Of a DNA stretch of 64,000 nucleotides, positions 26,995 through 36,573 are shown piece by piece. The stretch's first letter is position 1. Every line of letters starts with the position of its first letter. This DNA is from Bacteroidota bacterium (GTDB lineage Bacteria > Bacteroidota > Bacteroidia > UKL13-3). The notes beneath the pieces were generated by a model. It did not search any database. It was not told where the DNA came from and was given only the letters and a program-made list of their open reading frames with translations. The DNA lies in assembly GCA_013298895.1 (NCBI GenBank), contig JAAFJM010000004.1, positions 124,001 through 188,000 of the forward strand, in the 5' to 3' direction. The position numbers were made by a program, and so were the translations under genes.

Positions 26995-29145
26995 ATGAAA
27001 ATATTTAAATTTTTACCAATAAAAATAATAAATCTTGCGCTATTTTTAATAGTAGGGAATTTCGCCATTGCACAAGAAAAAACTGCTTCAAAAATTGGGT
27101 TAGCTGCACAAAACAGTGCTGATAGCATTACACTTCGCTGGTTGGTTGATAGCTACGAATTGTTTAAGGAGGGAATAAAAATGGGCTATACCATTAAAAG
27201 AGCTGAAGAAATAAAAACTAATAAATACAGTAAATATGAAGCAGTAGCTACTATAAAACCTTGGACAAAGGCAGATTGGAAAGCACGGTTAAATATGCTT
27301 AAAGATACAGCTTCAAAAGAGTTTAAGAACTTTTCAGCAGGGTATGAATTGGTAATTGATTATGCCAAAAACTTACCAAAAGATGTTTCAGGTTTTGAAG
27401 CCATAACAATGGCTAAAGCACAAAACGATATGTCATTTTTATTTATAACTATTGCTTCTTGTAGCGATGTTCAAACAGCAAATGCAATGGGTTTGCGCTG
27501 GGTAGATAAAAATGTAGTTGCAGGCAAAAAATACAAATACACTATTGATTTAGCAAATAATCAAAACAGGTTTAAAATAGAAGTAAAAGAAGCTGAAGCA
27601 CAAGCCATACAAAGTAATAATGGGCCACTTGTTTCTATTGCCAAAGCCGAAAATGAAACCAGTATTGGGTTTAAATGGATGCTTGGTGATCAGCCAATTT
27701 TAGGTTATAGCTTAGAGCGTTCAGTAAATAATGGACAAACATTTGTTAGATTAAACAAGCAAATTATTTTAATAGACAATGAAGAAGATGCAAATGGCAA
27801 AAGCATTGGTTCATTATCTGATACTAGCGTGGTAATGTATGTACCATATGTTTATAGAATTATAGGGCATACCATTTTTGCGGATGAAGTAGTAATAGGA
27901 AATGTAAATGCCATGGCAAGAGATAGAACTCCAGTAACTTGTATTTTTGTTCCAAACCCAGAACCAACTGACATTCAGTATTCCACTGTAAAATGGGAAC
28001 TAACCTGCAAACCATCTGACTTGAAAGGATTTAACATTAGAAGAGATAATAAAAAAGATGGAAAGTTTTTAACTAAGCTAAATACAAATTTGCTGAGCCC
28101 TAATATTAATGAATACAATGACAATGATTTTGATACCACAATAAATAACTTTTATTTAATAGAAACCATTGATACAGCTGGTAACATTTTTCGTTCAAAT
28201 GCTGTATCTTTATTATTTATTGATGTGGTACCACCTTCAATTCCTTTATGGGCTAACGGAACAGTTGATTCGAACGGAATAGTAAAAATAAAACTTAACT
28301 TAAATAAAGAAAAGGATTTTATGGGATACAGGATTTTTAAAGCCAATCAATTAGACCATGAATTTTCTGTAATTAAAGAAAGTTTTACCAAAAACGACAC
28401 GATTTTTATTACTGGTAAAGACAGTATTTTTATAGATACCATTAGTTTAAATTCATTAACACCAAATGTTTATTACAAAGCAACAGCTTTAGATTTTCAT
28501 TTCAATGAATCAACATTTTCATTACCGCTAAAAATTGTATTACCTGATACTATTAAACCGGTTCCACCTGTTCCTTTAAAAATAGATATGTCTGATTCCT
28601 CATTAAATATCCATTTTACACCAAGTAGCAGTGCTGATGCAGTTAAAACAATCATTCTTAGAAGATTTAAGAATGATTTAAACTGGGATATATTAGATAC
28701 AGTAAAAACGACACAAAAAATGTATTTAGACACCAATTTGTATTCAGAAATAGTTTATGAGTATTGCTTGCAAGCTATTGATACCAATGGCTTGCTTTCC
28801 CCATTGTCTTTTTCAATTCCAGGTCGTGTTTATCCTAAGAGTATAGCACCTTCAGTTACTAATTTACAAGGCATATACGAAGCTGATATTCAAAAAGTAC
28901 TTCTTACTTGGAATCATGAAATGGCAGAAAAAATTCCAGGTATAAAATTAGCTTTTCAAGTATATAAGTCAGCTAACAATGAGCCGCCTTCTCGAATAAC
29001 AACAATACCTTTTACTGCAAATGAATTTTATTATTATGACCCTGAAATAAAAAGCAAAGAGACAATTAAATATTTTGTAAAAGTAGTATTGGAATCAGGA
29101 GCAGAATCAGTTTTAAACAATCCAGCAATAGTTAATATACCATAA
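26995..29145 (+). CDS. Secreted fibronectin-III-like protein (surface operon gene 3)
   Basis: A 716-residue protein with a signal peptide to AIAQ (residue 27) and no T9SS sorting domain. After a helical N-terminal region (to ~200, with a duplicated-looking LRWLVDSYELF and LRWVDKNVVAG pair) come at least four Fn3-like units of ~95 residues, recognisable from GYSLERSVNNG, GFNIRRDNKKDG, GYRIFKANQLDH and AFQVYKSANNE, each followed by Tyr-Xaa-Tyr strands such as VYRIIG. Fn3 units commonly mediate contact between surface proteins or with ligands. It starts six bases after the giant gene, so the two are made together and may bind each other. Function unknown. Confidence 0.7.
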   Translation: MKIFKFLPIKIINLALFLIVGNFAIAQEKTASKIGLAAQNSADSITLRWLVDSYELFKEGIKMGYTIKRAEEIKTNKYSKYEAVATIKPWTKADWKARLNMLKDTASKEFKNFSAGYELVIDYAKNLPKDVSGFEAITMAKAQNDMSFLFITIASCSDVQTANAMGLRWVDKNVVAGKKYKYTIDLANNQNRFKIEVKEAEAQAIQSNNGPLVSIAKAENETSIGFKWMLGDQPILGYSLERSVNNGQTFVRLNKQIILIDNEEDANGKSIGSLSDTSVVMYVPYVYRIIGHTIFADEVVIGNVNAMARDRTPVTCIFVPNPEPTDIQYSTVKWELTCKPSDLKGFNIRRDNKKDGKFLTKLNTNLLSPNINEYNDNDFDTTINNFYLIETIDTAGNIFRSNAVSLLFIDVVPPSIPLWANGTVDSNGIVKIKLNLNKEKDFMGYRIFKANQLDHEFSVIKESFTKNDTIFITGKDSIFIDTISLNSLTPNVYYKATALDFHFNESTFSLPLKIVLPDTIKPVPPVPLKIDMSDSSLNIHFTPSSSADAVKTIILRRFKNDLNWDILDTVKTTQKMYLDTNLYSEIVYEYCLQAIDTNGLLSPLSFSIPGRVYPKSIAPSVTNLQGIYEADIQKVLLTWNHEMAEKIPGIKLAFQVYKSANNEPPSRITTIPFTANEFYYYDPEIKSKETIKYFVKVVLESGAESVLNNPAIVNIP

Positions 29146-29152
29146 AAATAAT

Positions 29153-29683
29153 ATGAAAACAACAATTTTAAAAACAACGCTGCTTTTTTTAGTCATAGCG
29201 GCATTAGGTTGTAGCAAGGAAATAGGTAAACTGAATATCAATAGACAATTTGAAAGTAAAATATATATTGATAGTACCAAAGCTGGAGAAATATTTGATT
29301 CTCTTTACACAGTTAAAATTTCTGAAATAAAAACCATTATTCAAGAAAAAGGTTCTGGGAATATAGATTTACAAAACTTATATCTGAAAAGTATTTCATT
29401 CCAAATACCTGATACCTTTAATTATACATTTAGTGATATTGAATCTTGTGTAATAATTTTAGATAATGATACCATTGCAACATTGCCTACTAATGCAAGT
29501 GGTAAAAGTTTTGATCTTACAATACCTTCCCAAAAATTGCAAGATAATTTTAAGGTGTATTATGAACAAAATAAAGATATAACTTTTAAAAGTTATATAA
29601 AGGCAAAAAATAACATACCTCAATCGCATATAATTGCTACAACTGAGTTTAACATTAAGGCTGATATACTTATTTCAAAATAG
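29153..29683 (+). CDS. Small lipoprotein (surface operon gene 4)
   Basis: A 176-residue predicted lipoprotein. The signal peptide ends in the lipobox AALGC (Cys20), so the mature protein is lipid-anchored, probably in the outer membrane. The mature part is a compact mixed alpha/beta domain: a charged helix (KAGEIFDSLYTVKISEIKTII), then strands such as LKSISFQIPD and SCVIILDNDTIATL, and a final strand TEFNIKADILISK. I recognise no family. It is the last gene of the operon, seven bases after the Fn3 gene, and is followed by a strong terminator. Small lipoproteins at the end of such operons often help assembly or retention of the larger secreted partner; that is inference. Confidence 0.65.
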   Translation: MKTTILKTTLLFLVIAALGCSKEIGKLNINRQFESKIYIDSTKAGEIFDSLYTVKISEIKTIIQEKGSGNIDLQNLYLKSISFQIPDTFNYTFSDIESCVIILDNDTIATLPTNASGKSFDLTIPSQKLQDNFKVYYEQNKDITFKSYIKAKNNIPQSHIIATTEFNIKADILISK

Positions 29684-29718
29684 TATTCGTCCTTAGTTGG
29701 TGTCCTTACCAAAACAAT

Positions 29719-29763
29719 AAAACCCCAAAAGCCCGAGAGTAATCTTGGGCTTTTTGGGTTTTA
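29719..29763 (+). terminator. Strong terminator closing the surface operon
   Basis: AAAACCC.AAAAGCCC pairs with GGGCTTTTTGGGTTTT around a short loop, followed by further T. It begins about 35 bases past the lipoprotein stop. Confidence 0.9.
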
Positions 29764-29771
29764 AACTTCAA

Positions 29772-29870
29772 TCATTTCGAGTGAATAAAAAAGTCATGTC
29801 GCGCATAGTCCGATAGCTATCGGACGAGACATTCTTAACGTTCTCGACTCCGCTCGAACTGACCAAATAT
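29772..29870. repeat. Intergenic palindromic repeat of a type common in Bacteroidota
   Basis: Holds the perfect 18-base palindrome GTCCGATAGCTATCGGAC (29808-29825), flanked by CATTTCGAGTG and TCTCGACTCCGCTCGAACTG. Sequences of this kind recur between genes in the phylum. The rest of the gap to 30020 is AT-rich with no gene. Confidence 0.5.
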
Positions 29871-30020
29871 GCCCGCGATTTGTATTTTACCATCTGGGTA
29901 GCTAAACTTGTTGGTAAAAAACCATATGTATATTATCAATTAATTATACTTACAAAATCCTAAATTAAAAATCGGTTTTTTATTATATAATTGCATTAAT
30001 TAAAAATTTTAGATAAAAAT

Positions 30021-31031
30021 ATGAAAATAATAGTACCTATGGCTGGTATGGGCAAACGCATGAGGCCACATACATTAACTACCCCAAAACCTTTAGTACC
30101 TGTTGCAGGTAAACCAATTGTTCAAAAACTAATTGAAGATTTAGAAAAAGTTTGCGGTAAAGGAATTGAAGAAGTAGCTTTTATTATTGGCCCAAGTTTT
30201 GGTAAAGCAGTTGAAAAAGATTTGATAGCTGTAGCCGAAAAATTAGGCGCAAAAGGCAGCATTTATTACCAACACGAAGCATTAGGAACTGCTCATGCTA
30301 TTATGTGTGCCAAAGAAAGTTTGGATGGAAATGTATTGGTAGTTTTTGCCGATACTTTATTCAAAGCCGATTTTGTGTTAGACAGAAGCAAAGAAGGAAT
30401 TATTTGGGTTCAAAAAGTAGAAGACCCTCGTCCGTTTGGAGTAGTAAAAGTAAATGCAGATAATGTAATTACCGATTTTGTAGAAAAACCTGAAACATTT
30501 GTATCTGACCTTGCCATTATTGGTATTTATTACTTTAAAGATGGTGCTTATTTACGTTCTGAATTACAATACTTATTAGATAATAATGTAACTGATAAAG
30601 GCGAATACCAATTAACCAATGCCTTGGAAAACATGAAAGCAAAAGGCACTCAGTTTGAACCAGGAAAAGTAACTGAATGGTTAGATTGTGGTAACAAAAA
30701 CTCTACAGTTTACACCAATGGCCGCATACTTTCGTACATGCACGATGACAAAGAAAACATGGTTCACGAGTCGGTTCAAATGGAAGGTTCAGTAGTTATT
30801 CAGCCAAGTTATATTGGTAAAAATGTAAAACTAAACCGCAGTGTGGTTGGCCCGTATGCTAGTATTGGCGATGGTTGTACAGTAGAAAATTCTGTAGTAA
30901 GCAATTGCATAGTTCAAACCAATACCAAATTGGTAAATGCAGTAATTGATAATGCCATGATTGGAAACAGCGTGGAATACCATGGCGAAGCTAAAGACTT
31001 AAGCATTGGCGATTTTACAACAGTATTGTAG
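30021..31031 (+). CDS. Sugar-phosphate nucleotidyltransferase with left-handed beta-helix tail
   Basis: A 336-residue nucleotidyltransferase of the glucose-1-phosphate thymidylyl/uridylyl type, which makes NDP-sugars for cell-surface polysaccharides. The GT-A-like N-terminal domain shows GMGKRMRPHTLTTPKPLVPV (residues ~9-28), the Mg-binding region VVFADTLF, VEKPETF and GIYYFKDG. From about residue 250 the sequence follows hexapeptide-type turns (VVIQPSYIGKNVKLNRSVVGP, read in parts), a left-handed beta-helix seen in long nucleotidyltransferases and GlmU-like enzymes. Substrate cannot be assigned. No other polysaccharide genes are adjacent, so it probably serves a general pathway. ATG at 30021 is the conserved family start. 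Confidence 0.88.
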   Translation: MKIIVPMAGMGKRMRPHTLTTPKPLVPVAGKPIVQKLIEDLEKVCGKGIEEVAFIIGPSFGKAVEKDLIAVAEKLGAKGSIYYQHEALGTAHAIMCAKESLDGNVLVVFADTLFKADFVLDRSKEGIIWVQKVEDPRPFGVVKVNADNVITDFVEKPETFVSDLAIIGIYYFKDGAYLRSELQYLLDNNVTDKGEYQLTNALENMKAKGTQFEPGKVTEWLDCGNKNSTVYTNGRILSYMHDDKENMVHESVQMEGSVVIQPSYIGKNVKLNRSVVGPYASIGDGCTVENSVVSNCIVQTNTKLVNAVIDNAMIGNSVEYHGEAKDLSIGDFTTVL

Positions 31032-31054
31032 TTACTTAATAAAATCCTAAAATA

Positions 31055-31086
31055 TAAAAATGCCGCCTCATAGAGTGGCATTTTTT
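31055..31086 (+). terminator. Terminator after the nucleotidyltransferase gene
   Basis: AAAATGCC pairs with GGCATTTT around a loop and is followed by a T run. It overlaps the first codons of the longest downstream reading frame (31060), so that frame must begin later. Confidence 0.75.
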
Positions 31087-31122
31087 ATACGCTTTGTTTT
31101 AGTATTACGTTACTATTCGAAT

Positions 31123-32618
31123 ATGATAAACCCTCGTTATAATATTTGGATATTACTTGTATTTGCACTTTTATTTCAGGTGCTTTTTTCTACTCATAAT
31201 ATGGGGCTAAACTGCCTTATTTTTATGGCCTTAACGTCATTGCTTGGCCTCATGCTGGGCAAGAAACCTAAATCAAAAACAGCCTATTTGATTCAAATAT
31301 GTTGTTGGGTAAGTGCCATTGGAGTTGTTATAGCCCATACTTCATATAGCATGGTATTTTTCTGGATATCGTTTTTCATTTACTTAGCTTCCATTATTCA
31401 TGCGGATATTCAGCATTTTTATTTTACACCACTATTTACGTTTAATGCCTTAATATTTATTCCTAAAGGTTTAGGTGATTTATTCAAGCAAAGTTTTAAT
31501 ATAAAGAACAGTAGTAATTTAAAATCGTGGTTACCATTGATTGTGTTACCTCTAATAGTGCTATTGGTATTATTAAAACTTTATGTGCTTTCCAACCATT
31601 ATTTTGAAACTATGATTGATAGTATAATGCAAATATTTTCAAGCTGGCTATTGAAAATTTCGGTAGAAAGAAGCCTGTTTTTTATTGTAGGATTTAGTAT
31701 CGGATTCGTTTATATACTTGAGGTGTCGCTTGAAAAACTTATACAGCGTGATGCAGAACTGAACACTAATTTAAACAGAAAAAGTTTCAAAAGAACTGTT
31801 CTTAAATTTTTAAGTAGAAAGCTATTAAAAGTAAACTACGTAGCAATAGGGCTATTCATTTTACTGAATATTATAATATCCATTATTAACTATCTTGATA
31901 TAAAACACATTTGGGTTGATTTTAAATGGGATGGTGGCTTTTTGAAAGATATGGTTCATCAAGGAACCTATTTACTCATATTTGCCATACTTATTTCAAT
32001 GGCTATATCAGTTTATTATTTAAACTCCAATTTGGTATTCATCAAGAATAATAAGGCTTTAAAAATGCTGATTATAGTATGGCTTATTCAAAATATTATT
32101 ATGATTGTATCGGTAGCTTTTCGTAATGCTTACTATATTCAATATTTTGCTTTGGCCTACAAAAGAATTTTTGTTTACTTTTTTTTAGTGGCCTGTTTGG
32201 TTGGACTCGTTTCCATTATTATAAAAACACTCAAACAAAAAAATACTGTGTTCTTAGGACAAGTAAATTCCATCTTCATATTTCTTATATTTTTAAGTGC
32301 TTCATTATTCAATTGGGATTTGATTATTTCTAAATATAATTTTAGTAATTACAAGGAGTCTTATGTTCATTATGATTTCCTGAAAGAGCTAAATAATAGT
32401 GCCTTGCCTTATTTAGAAACTGACAAAGGGCATTTACATGAAATTGATACTACACAAGCTAACTTTTTACTTTTGACACGAGGGGAAATACTACAAGTGA
32501 TGAGTTTGCTAATTATATTGAATTAAGAAAAAAATCTTTCAAAACTATTTGGCCTGAACAAAGTTGGCTTGATTGGAACTTACCGGAATCAAATGCCTAT
32601 CAGAAATTGGTTAATTAA
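31123..32618 (+). pseudogene. DUF4173-like multi-spanning membrane protein with a frameshift near its end
   Basis: About 500 residues with ten or more membrane helices, matching the DUF4173/DUF4153 type of uncharacterised membrane protein. I start it at ATG 31123, after the upstream terminator. The annotated frame ends at 32526, but at a GGGG run (32482-32485) the natural sequence continues in another frame: the second frame gives TTSDEFANYIELRKKS and KTIWPEQSWLDWNLPESNAY to a stop at 32618, which looks like a normal family C-terminus. Restoring one G in the run joins the two. The loss of one base would remove ~45 residues and add 15 foreign ones. It could be a real mutation, a phase-variable tract or a sequencing error. 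Confidence 0.65.
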
Positions 32619-32620
32619 AC

Positions 32621-32655
32621 AAAAAAAGGCTGTCATTTTGTGACAGCCTTTTTGT
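32621..32655. terminator. Bidirectional terminator between convergent genes
   Basis: A perfect stem AAAAAGGCTGTCA/TGACAGCCTTTTT with a five-base loop and A/T runs on both sides. It serves the membrane protein on the plus strand and the TraB-type gene on the minus strand. Confidence 0.9.
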
Positions 32656-32657
32656 TT

Positions 32658-35600
32658 TTAGTCTTCAGTTTTTTCACTGGCTAGATTATAGAAATTAACT
32701 TCTTCGCATTTATCTCTATCAAGCAATCTAATAGCTAACCTTATTTTGTCAAGTACTTTTTCGTCCATTATTTCTTCGTATTCATTTATAAAAGTTTTAG
32801 TAGCTAATTCCTTTATATCAAAGTTACCAGCATCTTTTAAGTATATATAACTCCATTTCCAATTGTTGTTTTCGCTACTATGTTTCTTAAAAACAAAAAG
32901 TGTTCCTATTCCCTTTTTTGAACGTATATTTTCTTCTTTCAAAACAAGTATAATGGAATCTTTAAAACTGCTTTTTACTTTGTTCATATATACTTGAGCA
33001 CGGGCTATGGAGTCTATGTTTTTGTATGACTTAGGGAATTTATCCAGTTTGCCAATATTGTTTAATAGTTTATAAGTAGCTGTGCGTGTATCGTTATTAG
33101 CGGCCCATTTTTCCCAGTTGTTATCATCAACAGGTATATTGTTTTTTAGTAGTAGAGCGCCAATACTTAATTGTAATGAGGCATCACCATTTTTAATGGC
33201 TTTATCAAAAAAAGATTTAACAGCTGCTTCCTGGTAAAATGGTTGAAGTAATACCGCATAATCAAATATAATGCTTTTATCAACTTGTTTAAGTGTTTCA
33301 TCTATGGTTAAACTTTTTTTGCTGTAATAAGCGTAATAATCGTCTTCTTCATCATCATTATACGAGTCGTTTTCATTGTTGTTTTGTAGGCTTGCTATAT
33401 GTTTCTTTAGTTCAATATTGGCACTGCTTATAAACTTAATTTTGTTTGCTACATACAAACTTGAGGGTATTAGGTTTTTGTATTTAAGATCAGCAAGAAG
33501 TTCTATTATACGGTCTTTGTATTCGTCATAATCCAATAAAAACACAAGCTGAGGCACAACCTTAGCCATTAAAGCTAAACTATCGTTATATACGTTAAAA
33601 CAGCTATTAAAACTAGCGCTTTCTTCTACAATAGGTGTTTCCTTTTTAATTAACTCGGTAAAAGCCAAGGTAGCAGGTAGGGTTTTTTGTGCAGCCAATG
33701 CATATAATATACCAAATTGATAAGCAGGTGTGTCTTTTACAGCGGTATAATATGCTTTCAGCCAATTAATACATTCGGTAGTTTTAATATTTTTAAGGCA
33801 TTCAATAATGATTATGCGTTTGTCCATATCCAAATCACTTTGTTCGGCTTTTTTGATGGCTTCTTTAATGGTTTTAAAGTCACTTGGCTTAACAGCAGCT
33901 GTTAGGCTATATATATTTTCCCTTGCCTCCATTTTGGTGGCAGAGTCTGTGTGAAGTATATTGTTTAAAAGCAATGCAACTTTTGACTCTGTGGCTGCTA
34001 AACCATAGTTTGAATCTAACAATGAAAATGTATTGAAAAAAGAATCAACAAAAGCACTTGACTTTCCTTTTTCGCAAAGGGTATTCAAGGTATATATATA
34101 ACGACCTTTTTGAATGATTTTAACCTTAATGTACTGGTGTGCATTTTCATTGGTTTCTGCATTAAAATCTAATACAGCAGCACCTTTTTTATAGGAATAA
34201 GTTTTGTTAGTTATAGTTGGATTGGTCCATTCAGTGGCTAGTTCTATATTGTTATTCCACAATGAATCTAAGTTTTCATACGATTTATATTGACTAAGTT
34301 TATCGTAGGTAAGTTGTATTACTTCTTTGGTAGCTTTTGATGTATAGAACTCTTTTTTATACTCCTGGTCGTTGGCTTTCTTTTTTTGAGTAAAACCAAA
34401 TAATGCCGTCAATTCATTCTTTTCTGGAATATCAATTAGTTTAACTGAAAATAACATACTGGTATCAGTATGTAATTGGTAGTTATTAGCTACTGGTTTT
34501 TGGTTTAGTTTAAATGAATTGATGAAAGTTTCATCGTTTGTATTATCGAGTAAAAAGTAATAGTGAGGGCCACTAATTAACAATTTACCTTTATAGGTTT
34601 CATTGTTTTTTTTCCATTCAAACAATGCGGAAGTTTTATCGCTGTTCATATGAATATTTTCTATTTGGCAGTTATATTTTTCAGCCGCTTTTTGAATAAT
34701 ATAGTTTAGTTCAAAGGTGTCTTGCTCAATATATTTGGTTTCATTGTTTGTGGCTACCAATAGCAAATTAAATTTTGTACCATCGTTACTGATAGCAATA
34801 TGTTTTGCATCATTATTGTGCACATCGCCATTATGTATATATACATTGTTATGTGTAAACTGGTAGTCAAACGCTGCTTCTTTTTTACTGGCAGCTCCTT
34901 TGGTATATAGTTTAGCGGAGTTTAAAAACTGATTGGCTTCATTACTGTTAGCGTATGAACCATTACCGGCTACTTTGAACACAAATATTTTAAATGGAGT
35001 AATAATAATTTTATATCTTTCTATGTCGCTTCGCCTTGTTTTACTGTTAACAAGGAAACAAATGTCTCCATTTTCTGTAATGCTTTCTTTTTTAAGTGTG
35101 ATGGTGCCTTCAATGTTTTCATATAGCAAACTATCTACTTTTTGCGACCAGTATTTTTTATTGTGTTTATTAATAAATCCGTTATGATTGATACTGGATA
35201 CCATATAATAACTCCCATTGGTCATATCGGTAGCTAAGTATATATCTTCTTGACTAACATTTTGTAATGATTGCATGCTGCTTGGTGCTTCCACCGAAAA
35301 AGAAGAGTCAGTACTGTATTGTTTGCTTAACTCAGTTGTAACAGTAATTTTTTGAATCTGCGCTTTTAGTTTGCTTGGCTTCAACGCTTGCCAACTAACT
35401 GGGCTAACAGTATACCCGTTTTTTCTCAATATATTTAAAACACCCTCTTCGCCTCCTAAATGTGCCGCCCCAACACCTGTGAATAAGGATGCTCCTGATT
35501 TTATTAAACTATCAATACCTTTGTACATAATTTTGTTTCTTTCTAAAATCATGTATTTATGGGACATTTTACTTGACGAGTATCTGCTTAATGAATCAAT

Positions 35601-36302
35601 GAGTACTATATCACCTTTGCGGTATGCTTCTTCTAGTTTTTCTATGGTATAAATACCTTCTTTGTATAAAGTTTTGTTTTTTTCTTTTTCATCCAGTTCG
35701 CTTTCGGCCTTTAACGATTGGGCATACATATCCATCGTTCCTTCAAAAGTTTCTAAGCCTATAATTTTTTTGCGCAACTTTTTTCCTGCTTGAAAAATGA
35801 ATAGGTCCAAATAAGTATCCTCTTCTTTATTCACATTATTAAGACTAGAACGATAAAGGAGATTATTAACTAAATCATTCTTTTGTGATAAGAAGCCAGC
35901 CAAGGTTCTATTCTTAATTTCCTTTAAAGCAAAAGAATTTTCGTAAAAACCTTCTTTGGGTTTAAATAAATGAGCGTTTGCGCCTAAAGCTGATTTCATG
36001 AGCTTGGAGTTAACCAAATCAGTTAGCATTAAGTCTGGGTCAATTTCAAGGGCTATAAAGTCACAGTTTTTTATTCCTAAAAAAAACGAATCGTTTAAAT
36101 TAAAGGCCAACTTTCCGCTCACATGCATGGTACCATAAATGTAAGATGTCTTTTGACCATTCTTGCCAGTAATTTTCCAGAGTAAACTTTTGGGGTTGTT
36201 GGTATTGCTTTGTGAAAAAAGAAGTTGAAAGGATAAACAATAAAGTAAAGTAAAAGCCAATTGTATATTGGTTTTTGTTTTTAGGGAGTATGATTTTGTC
36301 AA
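32658..36302 (-). CDS. TraB/GumN-family protein with a ~900-residue C-terminal extension
   Basis: About 1214 residues. A signal peptide ends at LLFSQ. Residues ~30-310 form a TraB/GumN domain, a putative metal-dependent protease-like fold, with YIYGTMHVSGK at the front and FTGVGAAHLGGEEGV near its end (conserved GTxH and GxGHxxG). Usual members are ~300 residues. The rest (~310-1214) has no recognised family: a beta-rich middle with several ~150-residue lipoprotein-like units, then an all-helical stretch resembling HEAT repeats. The frame has no ATG; I propose the TTG at 36302, which gives MTKSYSLKTK before the hydrophobic core, because the TTG at 36335 lies inside a -7 promoter box. Confidence 0.75.
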   Translation of the reverse strand: MTKSYSLKTKTNIQLAFTLLYCLSFQLLFSQSNTNNPKSLLWKITGKNGQKTSYIYGTMHVSGKLAFNLNDSFFLGIKNCDFIALEIDPDLMLTDLVNSKLMKSALGANAHLFKPKEGFYENSFALKEIKNRTLAGFLSQKNDLVNNLLYRSSLNNVNKEEDTYLDLFIFQAGKKLRKKIIGLETFEGTMDMYAQSLKAESELDEKEKNKTLYKEGIYTIEKLEEAYRKGDIVLIDSLSRYSSSKMSHKYMILERNKIMYKGIDSLIKSGASLFTGVGAAHLGGEEGVLNILRKNGYTVSPVSWQALKPSKLKAQIQKITVTTELSKQYSTDSSFSVEAPSSMQSLQNVSQEDIYLATDMTNGSYYMVSSINHNGFINKHNKKYWSQKVDSLLYENIEGTITLKKESITENGDICFLVNSKTRRSDIERYKIIITPFKIFVFKVAGNGSYANSNEANQFLNSAKLYTKGAASKKEAAFDYQFTHNNVYIHNGDVHNNDAKHIAISNDGTKFNLLLVATNNETKYIEQDTFELNYIIQKAAEKYNCQIENIHMNSDKTSALFEWKKNNETYKGKLLISGPHYYFLLDNTNDETFINSFKLNQKPVANNYQLHTDTSMLFSVKLIDIPEKNELTALFGFTQKKKANDQEYKKEFYTSKATKEVIQLTYDKLSQYKSYENLDSLWNNNIELATEWTNPTITNKTYSYKKGAAVLDFNAETNENAHQYIKVKIIQKGRYIYTLNTLCEKGKSSAFVDSFFNTFSLLDSNYGLAATESKVALLLNNILHTDSATKMEARENIYSLTAAVKPSDFKTIKEAIKKAEQSDLDMDKRIIIIECLKNIKTTECINWLKAYYTAVKDTPAYQFGILYALAAQKTLPATLAFTELIKKETPIVEESASFNSCFNVYNDSLALMAKVVPQLVFLLDYDEYKDRIIELLADLKYKNLIPSSLYVANKIKFISSANIELKKHIASLQNNNENDSYNDDEEDDYYAYYSKKSLTIDETLKQVDKSIIFDYAVLLQPFYQEAAVKSFFDKAIKNGDASLQLSIGALLLKNNIPVDDNNWEKWAANNDTRTATYKLLNNIGKLDKFPKSYKNIDSIARAQVYMNKVKSSFKDSIILVLKEENIRSKKGIGTLFVFKKHSSENNNWKWSYIYLKDAGNFDIKELATKTFINEYEEIMDEKVLDKIRLAIRLLDRDKCEEVNFYNLASEKTED

Positions 36303-36332
36303 AATGAATATTGTATAGTTACAACAAATGAG

Positions 36333-36340
36333 CAAAAATA
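36333..36340 (-). promoter_or_regulatory. Putative -7 box for the TraB-type gene
   Basis: The minus strand reads TATTTTTG, a full match to TAnnTTTG. It overlaps the earliest possible TTG start, which argues that translation begins further downstream. Confidence 0.5.
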
Positions 36341-36447
36341 GAATGAATTAAACAACAACTAATTTTAGTGAATGCAATACTATATACTATTCATAGTCTG
36401 AAGTAATTGATAAGCACAAGAGAATAAGGATTTCAAATGGGAAAAGA

Positions 36448-36483
36448 GTCTTTGACACTTGTTTGAAGGCCCGTGTCAGAGAC
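36448..36483. repeat. Intergenic inverted repeat
   Basis: GTCTTTGACAC and GTGTCAGAGAC pair over 11 positions (one G-U) around a 14-base loop. It lies in the 238-base gap between the DUF3800 and TraB-type genes and may act as a terminator for the former on the minus strand. Confidence 0.5.
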
Positions 36484-36573
36484 ACTACACTACATTTCAT
36501 TTATAATTTGTAAAGCGCTTTGCTAACTTAATGATAAAATAATTAAATTGAATCCAAGTGATTTTATGTTGTT

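Noticed and set aside
31060-31122. Start of the membrane protein at 31060
   Set aside because: This ATG lies inside the stem of the terminator that ends the preceding gene; the ATG at 31123 is the first after it.
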